A stretch of DNA of 52,663 nt from Akkermansia muciniphila (GTDB lineage Bacteria > Verrucomicrobiota > Verrucomicrobiia > Verrucomicrobiales > Akkermansiaceae), in the NCBI GenBank assembly GCA_945901795.1, contig CAMDLP010000018.1:1-52663 (forward strand). The letters run 5' to 3'. The notes beneath the pieces were generated by a model. The model did no database searches. It had not been told where the DNA came from and worked only from the letters and a program-made list of their open reading frames with translations. The position numbers were made by a program, and so were the translations under genes. Shown here piece by piece: positions 8,230 to 16,633 of the stretch. Numbering within the stretch: the first letter of the stretch is position 1; every line of letters begins with the position of its first letter.

Positions 8230-8700
8230 ATGCAGGTTGAAAACCCGCGCGCAGCGAATCATCTTCCGCCCATGTCCGCCAGCCGCCTGTCCATTCCCCA
8301 ATACGCCATGGCGCTCGCCCACGTCGCCAGCCTGCGCTCGGAGGATCCCTATCGAAAAGTCGGCGCCGCCGCATTGGACTTCGACAACCGCGTCATCGGC
8401 ACCGCCTATAACGGCCTCGCACCGGGCTATAATCCGCCGCCCGGATTCTGGGACGACCGCGAGGCTCGCCAGAAATTCATGCTCCACGCCGAGGTGAACC
8501 TGTGCAGCCTCTTCCGTCGCGGCGAGGCCAAGATCGTGGCCACCACCACCATGCCATGCACCGCCTGCATGCAGACGCTCTGCGCGTATGGCATCAAGGA
8601 AATCTACTACCGCGAGATTTACAAAGTCTCCGACGCCTCGGAAATCGCCGCGCTTTACAACGTGAAATTGGAGCAGGTCAGCGAGTTCCCGCTCGGCTAG
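8230..8700 (+). CDS. dCMP/cytidine deaminase family protein
   Basis: 156 residues with the zinc-dependent deaminase signature: HAE (LHAEVNLCSLF) supplies one ligand and the general base, and PCTAC (TTMPCTACMQTL) supplies the two cysteine ligands. Length and motif spacing fit the dCMP deaminase/ComEB-like branch, which makes dUMP for thymidylate synthesis, but substrate cannot be read from the sequence. Two starts are possible. ATG 8230 has AAGGA eight bases upstream; ATG 8272 gives MSASRLSIPQYAM, which looks like the conserved beginning, but has no Shine-Dalgarno. I list the longer form. It ends 5 bp before the convergent phosphoesterase. Confidence 0.8.
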   Translation: MQVENPRAANHLPPMSASRLSIPQYAMALAHVASLRSEDPYRKVGAAALDFDNRVIGTAYNGLAPGYNPPPGFWDDREARQKFMLHAEVNLCSLFRRGEAKIVATTTMPCTACMQTLCAYGIKEIYYREIYKVSDASEIAALYNVKLEQVSEFPLG

Positions 8701-8705
8701 GCGGG

Positions 8706-9428
8706 TCAGCGTCCTTCCTGAATCCGCTCCGCAAGCATCGGCGGCAGGCCGGCGGCGAGGATCTTCCGCTGGGTCTCGGCGATGTCATACTCGACGCGGC
8801 GGAGCACGACCATCTGGTGGTTGAGATCGTAGATCGCATAACAAGCCCGCCAATCGCCGTCGCGCGGTTGGCCGACGGAGCCGACGTTGATGAAATATTT
8901 CGCCCCGTCCTCGATGGCGACCGCGTCGGTAAAGACCTCCTGGACCTTGTCGGCCTTCATATACACCCGCGGCACGTGAGTGTGGCCGTGGAAGCAGACC
9001 TGGGTGAACTGATAGGAAAAGTTCGACATCGCGTCGAAGCGGTTGGTCACGTAGTTCCAGTTTGCCGGTTGGTCGAGCGTGCTGTGGACGACGGTGAAAT
9101 CGGACACTTGGCGGACCATCCGGAGCCGTGCCAGCCACTGGCGCTGCTCGGCGGTGAGTTGTTGGCGGGTCCATTCCAGCGCGGCCGCGGCCACCGGATT
9201 CATGCTCTCGAGCGAGTGGCTTCCGGAGGCGTCCTCGTCGTGATTGCCCTTCACCGTGGGGCAATCCATCGCCCGGACGATTTCGAGGCAGGCGGACGGG
9301 TCGGCGTTGTAGCCGACGATGTCGCCCATGCAGACGTATTCGGACACGCCTTGTTCCATGGCGTCTTTGAGGACGGCCTCGAGGGCTTCCAAATTGGCAT
9401 GAATGTCACCGAAGATAGCGATCCGCAT
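8706..9428 (-). CDS. metallophosphoesterase (calcineurin-like, YfcE/MJ0936 type)
   Basis: 240 residues with all metal-binding motifs of calcineurin-like phosphoesterases in order: GDIHAN (residues 7-12), MGDIVGY (34-40), KGNHDE, and HGHTH in the second half. These ligands build a di-metal centre that hydrolyses phosphomono- or diesters. The substrate is unknown; related enzymes cleave cyclic or bis-phosphodiesters in vitro. The protein is cytoplasmic, with no signal peptide. It follows the TPR gene on the same strand after 83 bp that contain a possible hairpin (CTGTCG at 9475 with CGACAG at 9491), so it may be a separate unit. Confidence 0.88.
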   Translation of the reverse strand: MRIAIFGDIHANLEALEAVLKDAMEQGVSEYVCMGDIVGYNADPSACLEIVRAMDCPTVKGNHDEDASGSHSLESMNPVAAAALEWTRQQLTAEQRQWLARLRMVRQVSDFTVVHSTLDQPANWNYVTNRFDAMSNFSYQFTQVCFHGHTHVPRVYMKADKVQEVFTDAVAIEDGAKYFINVGSVGQPRDGDWRACYAIYDLNHQMVVLRRVEYDIAETQRKILAAGLPPMLAERIQEGR

Positions 9429-9511
9429 GGGGTTGGTCGGGGAATGGGAGGGGAGTTTGCGAGCTGTGACCGGTCTGTCGAGACGAAACCCGACAGACGA
9501 AACCCGGCAGG

Positions 9512-10489
9512 CTATTTTTGGAACCCGTCGTCCGGTCCGGTGGGGCTTTGCAGGGGTTGTTTGAAAATGCTTTTGTCCTCGGGCACGGCCAGTGTTTTTT
9601 CGAGCGACTCCAGCGCGGCGGCGACTCCGTAAACCGGAAAGCGCTGGCGGGTCCGCTGCCAGTGGCTGGTGAGCGCTTCGTAGGCTTTTTCCGGGGTTCC
9701 GAACAACTCCAGCGCCCGCCGGGTGGTGTCCATCGACGGATTTTCGTGAGCTTCCAAAACCAGCAGCAGGATCAGCAGGGTGGGGGTGTGATTCTGGCGG
9801 GCGGCGTAAAGCGAGCGCGCCAAGGCGAGTGCTTCCTGCTCTTTTCCAGCCACGCGGGCCAGCGAATAGAACTCGGCGCGGCGCACATAGGGCAGCGCCT
9901 TGCCGGTATCGGCGGAGCGGCGGTAGGCGTCCGCCGCCGCCGCGAACGCTTCGTTAGAGTCGCGGAAGGCGGCGAGTTTGTTGGAGTCGGAGAGAAGGAA
10001 ACCGAGGTTGGCGAGGATGCTCCAGTCGGCGGGATTGTTGCGGATTCCACGTTCGAGGAACGCCCGGCCTCTGAGAATCGACGCCCGCCACGCCTCCCTC
10101 CGCCGCAGCGCGGGCAGTGTGGAATCATTCATGTAGTAGGACGCCGCGTTGTAGGCGGAGTGCCACGATCCGGTCTCCCAATAGTAGCGCGTCCGCGGTG
10201 CCAGATCGACGATGGTGTCATAAGTGTCCGCCACGTCGTCCCAGCGTTGTTCCTGGAAAAACGAAAAGGCCCGCAAGTTCAGGAAAGTCGCCACCAGCGT
10301 CCGCAGCCCGCCGAGCGCCACGGCCGAGCTGGTCTGGCCGATCTTGTCGCGCGTGCCGATCTCCATCGGCGGCGGCGTCAGTCCCGCCGCGCGAAGCTCC
10401 TTGGCCAGGCTGGCTTCGAACGGCAGGCGCGCCGCGCCGAAGATCAGCAGCGCGGCGCTTAGGATTCCGTTTCGTTGCCAGGCTTTCAC
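9512..10489 (-). CDS. membrane-anchored TPR-like protein
   Basis: 325 residues. One N-terminal hydrophobic segment (GILSAALLIFGAARL) probably anchors or exports the protein. The rest is alpha-helical with TPR-like pairs (WDDVADTYDTIVDLAPRTRY; NEAFAAAADAYRRSADTGKA) typical of protein-interaction solenoids. The start lies 4 bp after the stop of the ABC permease gene, so the three genes ATPase-permease-TPR form one transcription unit. A role as an accessory or regulator of that transporter is inferred from position only. I know of no named family. Confidence 0.7.
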   Translation of the reverse strand: MKAWQRNGILSAALLIFGAARLPFEASLAKELRAAGLTPPPMEIGTRDKIGQTSSAVALGGLRTLVATFLNLRAFSFFQEQRWDDVADTYDTIVDLAPRTRYYWETGSWHSAYNAASYYMNDSTLPALRRREAWRASILRGRAFLERGIRNNPADWSILANLGFLLSDSNKLAAFRDSNEAFAAAADAYRRSADTGKALPYVRRAEFYSLARVAGKEQEALALARSLYAARQNHTPTLLILLLVLEAHENPSMDTTRRALELFGTPEKAYEALTSHWQRTRQRFPVYGVAAALESLEKTLAVPEDKSIFKQPLQSPTGPDDGFQK

Positions 10490-10493
10490 GGTG

Positions 10494-11420
10494 TTAGAAC
10501 TCCTTTTCCGCGAAGATGAACCACGACGCGATGGTGAAAAACACGGCGTAATACACGCCGATCAACGTCAGTTTCCCGAGCACCAGCAGTGGCATCGCCT
10601 GGCCTTCGATCACCGCGTCGATCACGTTGAAGTTTTGAAAATCCGGCAGGACCAGCGAAAACACCAACGATGCGAGGCGGGCGAATGCCCCTTCACCGGC
10701 CTGGCCCGCCTGGAGATAGACGTCCCGTGCGTCCGCCTGGAAATGACCGATGAAATAAATCAGGAAGCTGATGATGGTGGTGAACAGCGTGCTCGTCGAA
10801 AACGTCGAGATCAGCAGCGCCAGCGATGCCATGACGGACGCCCGCAGGAACACCGCGAACACCGCACCTTGCAGCGACCAGCTCGGCCCTTGCGCCAGCG
10901 TTTCCACTCGCAGCGAGTCGATCGCATCCGGCGGCCAGCCCATCTCCGCCGCCATCGCCAGTTGTTGCTCCATCACCATCGAAGTGCGGATTTGCAACAC
11001 CGCCGTCATCAGCACGTCCATCAGGGCCAGCGAGACGAAAACCAGCAGCAGCACGCCGAGCAGCTTTCCTGCCAGATAGTCGATCCGCGGAACCGGCTTC
11101 GCCAGGATCGTGTAAAGCGTGCGGTCCTCCACATCCTTCGGCAGCAGCAGCGCGGTGGCGACGATGGAGAGCACCACCGAAAATAAGGTCATCGTCCCCA
11201 GCGACCAGCTCTTGATCGAGCGCAGCACGCTGACGCCCATCGATTCCGGGCCTTCGTGTTGCGGGAGGTCGAAGAAATTGCTGGCGATGGCGATCACCGC
11301 GAACACTGCGAGAAAATAGAACACCTTCATCCGCACCAGTTGGGTGAACGCGTGCAGCGCGATCACCAGAATCCGGCTCAAATGCGAACCTTGCGAAGTT
11401 GTGGCTGTCATGGTGCTCAT
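10494..11420 (-). CDS. ABC-2 type transporter permease
   Basis: 308 residues with about six hydrophobic segments, starting near residues 25-45 (VFYFLAVFAVIAIASNFF) and ending with ALPLLVLGKLTLIGVYYAV-like helices. Between them are the features of ABC-2 exporters: a cytoplasmic link (EDRTLYTILAKPVPRIDYLAGK) that contacts the ATPase, and an extracytoplasmic loop. I chose the ATG at 11420 because it overlaps the stop of the ATPase gene as ATGA. The open frame reaches further upstream only as antisense-like, Gly/Arg-rich sequence inside the ATPase gene. Substrate unknown; gliding-motility, antibiotic and polysaccharide exporters all use this fold. Confidence 0.85.
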   Translation of the reverse strand: MSTMTATTSQGSHLSRILVIALHAFTQLVRMKVFYFLAVFAVIAIASNFFDLPQHEGPESMGVSVLRSIKSWSLGTMTLFSVVLSIVATALLLPKDVEDRTLYTILAKPVPRIDYLAGKLLGVLLLVFVSLALMDVLMTAVLQIRTSMVMEQQLAMAAEMGWPPDAIDSLRVETLAQGPSWSLQGAVFAVFLRASVMASLALLISTFSTSTLFTTIISFLIYFIGHFQADARDVYLQAGQAGEGAFARLASLVFSLVLPDFQNFNVIDAVIEGQAMPLLVLGKLTLIGVYYAVFFTIASWFIFAEKEF

Positions 11421-12289
11421 CGTTCGTCCCCCTTGGTTTCGTGGAGGAAAATTCGTTCCAGCGTGGTGCGCGGCTTGCCGGTGCGGACCAGCGAGGCACC
11501 CGCCGAGCCGGCCACCAGCGCGGTGATTTGGGAAATCAGCTCCGAACTCGCGTCCTTCAGCACGATTTCCGTTTGATCCTCGATCGAGATCAAGTCCTCC
11601 AGCCGCCCTTCCTTCACCATCTTGCCTTTGCAAATGATCCCGACGTGGTCGCAAACCTCCTGCACCTGTTCCAGCAAGTGCGAACACAGAAAAACCGTGA
11701 TCCCGCGCTCGCGCAGCTTCAAAATCAAATCCCGGATCTGCCGTGATCCCACCGGATCGACGCCCGCCGTCGGCTCGTCCAGAATCACTAACCGCGGCTC
11801 CTGCACCAGCGCCTGCGCCAGTCCGATCCGTTGCAGCATCCCTTTCGAATAGCCGCCGATCCGCCGGTCGCGCGCGCCTTCCAGATCCACCAACGCGAGC
11901 AACTCGCTCACCCGTTCCTCCAGCGCCTTGCCCTTCAATCCGCAGAGTTTGCCGTAAAAACGCAAGGTTTCCGCACCGCTCAGGTGTTTGTAAAAATAAG
12001 GATTCTCCGGCAGGAAACCCACGTCGTTCCGCGAATCCACTTTCAGCGAGTCCTTGCCGAAAATCGCGCAGTGCCCCGCCGTCGGAGCCACCAAACCGAG
12101 CAAAGCCTTCATCGTCGTCGATTTCCCGGACCCGTTCGGCCCGATCAATCCGTAAACCTCGCCCGGCATGATCCGGATCGACACCCCGTCTACCGCCCGC
12201 AGCATTTGCTTGCGGAACGACGTCTTGAAGTCCTTCACGAGATCCTTGATTTCAACTGCAGGAGTGGTTTCAGCCATCGGCGAGGGCAT
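11417..12289 (-). CDS. ABC-2 type transporter ATP-binding protein
   Basis: 290 residues with a complete nucleotide-binding domain: Walker A GPNGSGKST, Q-loop region (GFLPENPYFYKHLS), signature (YSKGMLQRIGLAQAL, a variant of LSGGQ), Walker B LVILDEPTAGVDP and the H-loop (LCSHLLEQ). The YSKGM-type signature is usual in ABC-2 exporter ATPases such as those of the NatA/CcmA/BcrA group. A C-terminal extension of about 70 residues follows. It is the first gene of the minus-strand unit with the permease and TPR genes. ATG at 12277 (MAETTP) is an alternative start; neither start has a clear Shine-Dalgarno. Confidence 0.92.
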   Translation of the reverse strand: MPSPMAETTPAVEIKDLVKDFKTSFRKQMLRAVDGVSIRIMPGEVYGLIGPNGSGKSTTMKALLGLVAPTAGHCAIFGKDSLKVDSRNDVGFLPENPYFYKHLSGAETLRFYGKLCGLKGKALEERVSELLALVDLEGARDRRIGGYSKGMLQRIGLAQALVQEPRLVILDEPTAGVDPVGSRQIRDLILKLRERGITVFLCSHLLEQVQEVCDHVGIICKGKMVKEGRLEDLISIEDQTEIVLKDASSELISQITALVAGSAGASLVRTGKPRTTLERIFLHETKGDER

Positions 12290-12301
12290 ACTTGAACAGC
12301 C

Positions 12302-12332
12302 TTGCCGCGGGTGGCAACGGACATTTTATAAT
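12302..12332 (+). promoter_or_regulatory. possible sigma-70 promoter
   Basis: A perfect TATAAT is at 12327-12332, with TTGCCG at 12302-12307 (19-bp spacing). It would serve the trhO-rluA gene starting at 12466. The opposite strand of the same AT-rich patch (TATAAA) could equally serve the divergent ABC genes. No other AT-rich stretch stands out in this 176-bp gap. Confidence 0.35.
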
Positions 12333-12465
12333 ACTCTGATTAAAGGCCTGTCCCTTTGCAGCGCGCAGGGGAATGGGTGAAGCCCGGCGGCGCCTAAGGG
12401 TGGTGGCGGGAAAAATTCCGGTTTCTTCACTGGCATCGGGGTGGGCTTCGTGTTGTTTTGCCGGC

Positions 12466-14250
12466 GTGTCCGCCGTCACGAATATCTCCACTTACCGCTT
12501 TGCCGAGCTAACGGGGCTGAAGGAATTGCGCGAGAATCTCATCGCCGATTGCAAGGCCTGGGGGCTGAAAGGAACAATCCTGCTGAGCACGGAAGGCATC
12601 AACCTGTTCGTCGCCGGAGCCGCGGAATCCATGGACTTGCTGCTCGCGAAACTCCGCGGAATTCCCGGGCTCGAAGACCTCGAGCCCAAGATCAGCCTCA
12701 GCGACGACCAGCCGTTCAACCGGATGCTGGTGCGCTTGAAAAAGGAGATCATCTCCTTCGGCATGGAGAGCATCCGCCCGGCGAATTACACCTCGCCGAA
12801 GATCGCGTCGGCCGAATTGAAGCGCTGGCTCGACGAGGGGCGCCCGGTGACTTTGCTCGACACCCGTAACGACTATGAGGTGAAGCTCGGCACCTTCAAG
12901 GGGGCGATCATTCCTAACATCAACACCTTCCGCGAGTTCCCGGACGCGGTGCGGAAACTGCCGGAGGAGCTCAAGGACCAGCCGGTGGTGATGTTCTGTA
13001 CCGGCGGCATCCGCTGCGAAAAAGCCGGGCCGTTCATGGAGAACGAGGGCTTTAGAAATATCTACCAGCTCGACGGCGGTATCCTCAAGTATTTCGAAGA
13101 ATGCGGCGGCGACCATTACGACGGCGAGTGCTTCGTCTTCGACCAGCGGGTGGGCGTGGACCCCGGCCTGCGCGAGTCGGGCTACGCGGTTTGTTTCGCC
13201 TGCCAGGCTCCGCTCGACGCGGCGGACCAGGAGGACCCGCGGCACGTCGAGGGCGTGAGTTGCCCGCATTGTTTCATTAGCGAGCCCGAACGGATGGCGG
13301 AGCGAATCACGCAACTGCACCAGACGATTGCGCGGGTTTCAAATCCCTTGCCCGGCTCGGTCGCTCAGGAAAACCGCCGCCCGGTCAATATCCCGGCAGC
13401 TCTCGACGGGTGGACCTTGCTCGAAGCGCTGAGCGAACTTTTTCCGCAGGTTTCTCCAACAGAATGGGAGGCGCGTTGCGATGGCGGGCGCTTCGAAAAC
13501 TACGGCGGCAGCGTCCGTGGAAAAGACCACGTCGTGCGCGGTGGCGAGCGAGTCGTCCAAATCTTCCCGCCGGATGTCGAGCCGCCGGTGTCGGCGGCGA
13601 TCGAGGTGCTGCACGAGGACGAGGCGATCTTGGTAGTTAGAAAACCCGCGCCGCTGCCGATGCACGCGAGCGGCCGCTTCCATCGCAACACGCTCCAACA
13701 CATTTTGAATGAGGTTTACGCGCCGAAATACCCGCGCCCGGTGCACCGTCTGGACGCTAACACCACCGGCCTCGTCGTCTTCGCCCGCACCCGCCATTTC
13801 TGCCGCTTGCTCCAGCGCCAGTTCCTCGAAGGCGCGGTGGACAAGCGCTACCTCGTCCGCGCGCTCGGTCATCCGGCACAGGACGTGTTCTTTTCCGAAG
13901 CTCCGATTTCCTCCGAGCCCGACGTGATGGGCACCCGCGGCATCGGCGAGTTAGACGGCTTGCCCTCGCGCACCGATTTCCAAGTCATCGAGCGCTGCGA
14001 GGACGGCACCACCTTGATCGAGGCGAAACTGGGAACCGGCCGGACCAATCAAATCCGCGTCCATCTCTGGCAGCTCGGCCATCCTGTCGTCGGTGATCCT
14101 GCCTATCTGCCAGACCACCGCATCGGCGACACGCAGACGCTCGATCCCGAAGCTCCGCCGCTCCAACTCCACGCCTGGAAACTTTCGTTCCAGCATCCGC
14201 GGACGGGCGAGGGGATGTGCTTTGAGACGGCGCGCCCGGACTGGGCCTAG
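12466..14250 (+). CDS. fusion: tRNA uridine hydroxylase (TrhO) + RluA-type pseudouridine synthase
   Basis: 594 residues from GTG 12466, giving (V)[11 protein letters not shown], the typical UPF0176/TrhO beginning. Residues 1-275 are TrhO: an N-terminal ferredoxin-like part, then a rhodanese domain with the catalytic loop CTGGIRCEK (Cys178), then the cysteine-rich tail (CFAC, CPHC). TrhO makes 5-hydroxyuridine at position 34 of some tRNAs. After a linker, about residues 310-370 resemble an S4-like segment. The rest is an RluA-family synthase with HRLDANTTG (residues 427-435, catalytic Asp) and [15 protein letters not shown]. Both halves look intact. A single open frame without weak spots argues for a real fusion. 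The uridine made pseudouridine cannot be told. Confidence 0.88.
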   Translation: MSAVTNISTYRFAELTGLKELRENLIADCKAWGLKGTILLSTEGINLFVAGAAESMDLLLAKLRGIPGLEDLEPKISLSDDQPFNRMLVRLKKEIISFGMESIRPANYTSPKIASAELKRWLDEGRPVTLLDTRNDYEVKLGTFKGAIIPNINTFREFPDAVRKLPEELKDQPVVMFCTGGIRCEKAGPFMENEGFRNIYQLDGGILKYFEECGGDHYDGECFVFDQRVGVDPGLRESGYAVCFACQAPLDAADQEDPRHVEGVSCPHCFISEPERMAERITQLHQTIARVSNPLPGSVAQENRRPVNIPAALDGWTLLEALSELFPQVSPTEWEARCDGGRFENYGGSVRGKDHVVRGGERVVQIFPPDVEPPVSAAIEVLHEDEAILVVRKPAPLPMHASGRFHRNTLQHILNEVYAPKYPRPVHRLDANTTGLVVFARTRHFCRLLQRQFLEGAVDKRYLVRALGHPAQDVFFSEAPISSEPDVMGTRGIGELDGLPSRTDFQVIERCEDGTTLIEAKLGTGRTNQIRVHLWQLGHPVVGDPAYLPDHRIGDTQTLDPEAPPLQLHAWKLSFQHPRTGEGMCFETARPDWA

Positions 14251-14398
14251 TTCGGCCGGTTTGGAGGATTTTCAAAATATGCGGCCGGGTGGCGTAACCT
14301 GCGTCGGGTTTCTCGGATTGATGGGTGTCGGGAGGAAGATTCGCTCCCAGACCGAGAGGTCGGCCGGAGCCGGTCCCTAGCTCAAATCAATACCCACC

Positions 14399-14956
14399 AT
14401 GAACCCGCTCAAATGATCATCCCTCGTCAGCACACTGGCCGCCTCGTTGGTCCTCACTGCAGTCACCGCTGCGGCGGACAAACCGTTTTCAAAAATCGTG
14501 ACCTTCGGCGACAGTCTGTCGGACACGGGGAACGCCTTCCTTTACACCGGCGGATTTTACCCTGCCAACGACCTTTTCACCACGCTGACCTTCGGCGGAA
14601 ACATAGGCCTAACCATTCATCATGCGGTGCAAAACACCGCGCAGTCGTTCGCCGCGCTTGCCAGCCATGGTGCCCGGCACATTCTGGTGGCCAATCTGCC
14701 TGACCTCGGACTCACAGCATTGGGGCGATCGCTCGGGCCGGTTGGCAGCGCGCAGTTGTCTTATCTGACAGACGTTTATAATGCCGGGCTGGACCAGGCC
14801 TAGGATTCGCTGGATGCCGCGGGGATTCCGACGATCCGCCTCGATGCCGCCGGTCTGATCCGGGAAATCGCCGCCAATCCCGAAAAATTCGGCTTGGTGA
14901 ACGCCACTGAAGCAGCCCTTGATTCCGGCAACGATGCGGACGATTATCTCTTCTGG
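14399..14956 (+). pseudogene. SGNH/GDSL esterase remnant
   Basis: The ancestral start is probably ATG 14399 (MNPLK). Codon 6 is TGA (14414), after which the same frame gives a signal peptide (SSLVSTLAASLVLTAVTAAA) and the GDSL block FGDSLSDTGNAFLYTGG. The region that normally follows (substrate-binding block and GxxN) appears lost, because YPAND jumps to LFTTLTFGGN. A later conserved piece is kept (ARHILVANLPDLGLT). A TAG at 14801 interrupts it again, then LDAAGLIREIAANPEKFGLVN continues to DDYLFW. Two nonsense codons plus deletion mean it cannot make the intact enzyme. The living family is secreted lipase/esterase with a Ser-Asp-His triad. Confidence 0.8.
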
Positions 14957-15277
14957 AAGGCGCGGCGTACCGACCGCTACCTGCGCGCGGTGGAAACGAT
15001 CCAACGCCACGGCATCACCGTGAACGGCTGCTTCATTTTAGGACTCGACGGCGATGGACCTGATAGTTTCGAGCACGTCTTCCGCTTCGTCGAGGAGAGC
15101 GGGGTTTACGACGTGCAAATCACCTACCTCACGCCATTTCCCGGAACACCCTTGTGGAAACGGCTCACCGAGGAAGGAAGGCTGCTCTCCGCGGAAGCGA
15201 CCGAACGCTGCACGCTCTTTGATATCAATTTCCGCCCCACCGACATGAGTGTGGAAGAGATCTCGATTGGGTGGTGA
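14957..15277 (+). pseudogene. radical SAM protein fragment (C-terminal part)
   Basis: Directly after the esterase remnant, and in the same frame, the translation changes to KARRTDRYLRAVETIQRHGI, VNGCFILGLDGDGPDSFEHV and TYLTPFPGTPLWKRLTEEGR, ending ERCTLFDINFRPTDMSVEE. This is the second half of a B12-binding-domain radical SAM enzyme. The N-terminal B12 domain and the CxxxCxxC cluster motif are missing, and the end is cut by TGA at 15275. There is no start codon of its own. It must derive from a deletion or recombination joining two unrelated genes. Confidence 0.8.
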
Positions 15278-15290
15278 TGCAGGCTCTCGA

Positions 15291-15773
15291 TTAGGACTCG
15301 GGTTCTTCCGCGAGTTTTGGCGGGATGAGATAGAGGAGAGTGCCGCTGCGCGAGGGCGGATTGATAGCGAGGCAGGCAATGGCGCCTTTTTTGACATCGA
15401 TGCTGCCGCCGTTAGCTCCGAGAATCCACTGGATGAGTTGGGAGAAATCCGGCTCATGGCCGACGATGGCGACGCGGTTGAAGTCGTGGAAAGCGGCGAG
15501 TTCTTTGAGCGCGTTTTCCGGAGTCATGCCGCAGGCGAGCCAACCCTGGATGGTGGCGCCGGGGATTTCCGCAGTCTGGCAGAATTCCTCGGCGGTCTGG
15601 CGGGCGCGGACGAGCGGGCTGGTCAGGACAATGTCCGGAAGCATTCCGGCGGCTTTCAAAAGCTTGGCGGTGCGGCGTGCCTGCTTGCGGCCTTTTTCAA
15701 CGAGGGCCCGCGAGAAATCGCCGTCGGCATGGCGGTCTTCGGCTTTTCCGTGGCGGAGGAGGACGAGTTCCAT
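15291..15773 (-). CDS. sixA: SixA-type histidine phosphatase
   Basis: 160 residues from ATG 15773 (MELVLLRHGKAED). LRHGKAE carries the phospho-accepting His of the histidine-phosphatase superfamily. SPLVRARQTAE and VGHEPDFSQL are the other core motifs. The size is that of SixA, a small cytoplasmic phosphatase that removes phosphate from histidine on HPt domains or on phosphotransferase-system proteins. It lies 32 bp downstream of fabG on the same strand; a small direct repeat (GAAAACT twice) sits in the gap. The partner phosphoprotein is not identifiable here. Confidence 0.85.
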   Translation of the reverse strand: MELVLLRHGKAEDRHADGDFSRALVEKGRKQARRTAKLLKAAGMLPDIVLTSPLVRARQTAEEFCQTAEIPGATIQGWLACGMTPENALKELAAFHDFNRVAIVGHEPDFSQLIQWILGANGGSIDVKKGAIACLAINPPSRSGTLLYLIPPKLAEEPES

Positions 15774-15805
15774 TTTTGGGTAGAAGCTGAAAACTGAAAA
15801 CTGAA

Positions 15806-16552
15806 TCACATCGTCATCCCGCCATCGACGGCGATGACTTGGCCGGTGATGTAGCGCGCGGCCGGGCTGGCGAGGAAGGTGACGACCTCGGCGATGTCCT
15901 TGGTTTCGCCGAAGGTGGCGAGCGGGATCTTGGCGATGACCGCGTCCTTGACGGCTTGGGGTAGCTCGTCGGTCATGTCGGTGGTGATGAATCCGGGGGC
16001 GACGGCGTTGCAGGTGACGCTGCGTCCGGCGAGTTCGCGGGCGACGGCTTTGGTGAAGCCGATCAGGCCGGCCTTGCTGGCGGAGTAGTTGGTTTGGCCG
16101 GCGTTGCCGATGAGTCCGATGACCGAGGCGATGTTGATGATGCGCGGGTCCTCGGCTTTCATCAGGACGCGCATGAAGGCTTTGACGGTGTTGAACGCGC
16201 CTTTGAGATTGGTGTCGAGCACGGTGTCCCAGTCCTCTTCCTTCATTCGCATGAGCAGGCCGTCGCGGGTGACACCGGCGTTGTTAACGAGGATGTTCAC
16301 GGTGCCGAGCTCCTCGCCGATTTTCTTGGCGAGCTCCTGCACGGCGGCATGGTCGGCGACGTCCACGGCGTAGGCGGTGGCGGAGCCGGGGAAGGCGGCG
16401 TTGATTTCCTCGGCGGCTTTGCCGCAGCTCGAAGCACTGCGGCTGACGACGGCGACTTTGGCACCCTCGGCGGCGAGTGCGCGGGCGATTTCCTGACCGA
16501 TTCCGCGGCCACCTCCGGTGACAACGGCGACTTTATTGGCAAAGCGTGACAT
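15806..16552 (-). CDS. fabG: 3-oxoacyl-ACP reductase FabG
   Basis: 248 residues from ATG 16552 (MSRFANKVAVVTGGGRGIGQ). It is a classical short-chain dehydrogenase: cofactor motif TGGGRGIG, NNAG at about 90, catalytic Ser in NIASVIG, and Tyr/Lys in NYSASKAG. VDGGMTM closes the chain as in FabG. The expected reaction is NADPH-dependent reduction of 3-oxoacyl-ACP in fatty-acid elongation. The rest of the fab cluster is not adjacent, so a paralogous short-chain dehydrogenase cannot be excluded. The open frame upstream of 16552 is Arg/Pro-rich and unlikely to be translated. Confidence 0.88.
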   Translation of the reverse strand: MSRFANKVAVVTGGGRGIGQEIARALAAEGAKVAVVSRSASSCGKAAEEINAAFPGSATAYAVDVADHAAVQELAKKIGEELGTVNILVNNAGVTRDGLLMRMKEEDWDTVLDTNLKGAFNTVKAFMRVLMKAEDPRIINIASVIGLIGNAGQTNYSASKAGLIGFTKAVARELAGRSVTCNAVAPGFITTDMTDELPQAVKDAVIAKIPLATFGETKDIAEVVTFLASPAARYITGQVIAVDGGMTM

Positions 16553-16633
16553 GCCGGGAAGGTGGCGGCGGCGGCGGGCGACTGTCAATCCTCGGGGCTT
16601 GCGGGCTGGTGGGGGAGGTGATGCAGTGGGCGG

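Noticed and set aside
8502-9632. 376-codon plus-strand frame
   Set aside because: Runs antisense over the metallophosphoesterase, which has all metal-binding motifs; no start signal or domain.
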